DNA from: an uncultured Clostridia bacterium
GTDB taxonomy: Bacteria > Bacillota > Clostridia > TANB77 > CAG-508
Direction: 5' to 3'
Length of the DNA stretch: 5,985 bases
NCBI GenBank assembly: GCA_944393755.1
Contig: CALYBF010000092.1
Span: forward strand, 1-5,985
This document shows positions 5,956 to 5,985 of the stretch, one piece after another. Made by a program: the position numbers and the translations under genes. Below the pieces are notes generated by a model, which was not told the origin of the DNA, did no database searches, and was given only the letters and a program-made list of their open reading frames with translations. The first letter of the stretch is position 1; each line of letters opens with the position of its first letter.

Positions 5956-5985
5956 ATGAAAATAATAGAAAGAGATTATTTGAAA
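5956..5985 (+). CDS. Start of a gene cut by the window edge, possibly a DUF4143-type AAA ATPase
   Basis: An ATG at 5956 follows a good Shine-Dalgarno (GAGGTGA, 5943-5949) and the promoter at 5908-5936. Ten codons are visible: MKIIERDYLK. This opening resembles the N-terminus of clostridial AAA-family ATPases with a DUF4143 domain, which often begin with a similar Arg-Asp-Tyr-Leu segment before the Walker A motif. Ten residues are too few to be sure of the family; the presence of a gene start is much better supported than its identity. Confidence 0.55.
   Translation, partial: MKIIERDYLK

Overview
The window is very AT-rich, and every gene reads on the + strand. Short intergenic gaps, strong AAGGAG-type ribosome binding sites, AGA-dominated arginine usage and the gene families present all point to a low-GC Firmicute, most likely a clostridial relative. 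The species cannot be named from this sequence.

Positions 1-79 hold the right end of an IS200/IS605-type element: the last codons of a TnpB-like protein and the subterminal hairpin. It abuts the C-terminal half of a HipA/CtkA-like kinase (to 626) that has lost its 5' half. The TnpB frame continues without a stop into the kinase remnant.

Positions 688-5690 look like one operon with gaps of 3 to 34 bases: an M50 site-2-type membrane metalloprotease, tsaD (tRNA t6A synthesis), a small membrane-anchored or secreted zinc-ribbon protein of unknown function, a calcineurin-like metallophosphoesterase, and recG (branched-DNA helicase). These look like housekeeping genes; no joint pathway is evident. 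A probable terminator follows at 5744-5790. A well-formed promoter with an overlapping inverted repeat then leads into a new gene starting at 5956, of which only 10 codons are in the window.

The most striking signal is a set of six +1 frame breaks: three in tsaD, one in the phosphoesterase and two in recG. Each is the same event: one extra C directly 5' of a conserved GGN glycine codon, so the zero-frame codon at the break is CGG and the protein resumes with glycine in the +1 frame. CGG occurs in frame nowhere else in these genes, although CGT and CGA do. With the six Cs skipped, all three proteins regain normal length and all expected motifs. Two readings remain: a motif-specific sequencing or assembly error, or recoding in which an unassigned or starved CGG codon triggers a +1 shift (or CGGN is read as a four-base glycine codon). 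The sequence alone cannot decide, but the pattern is not random indel noise.
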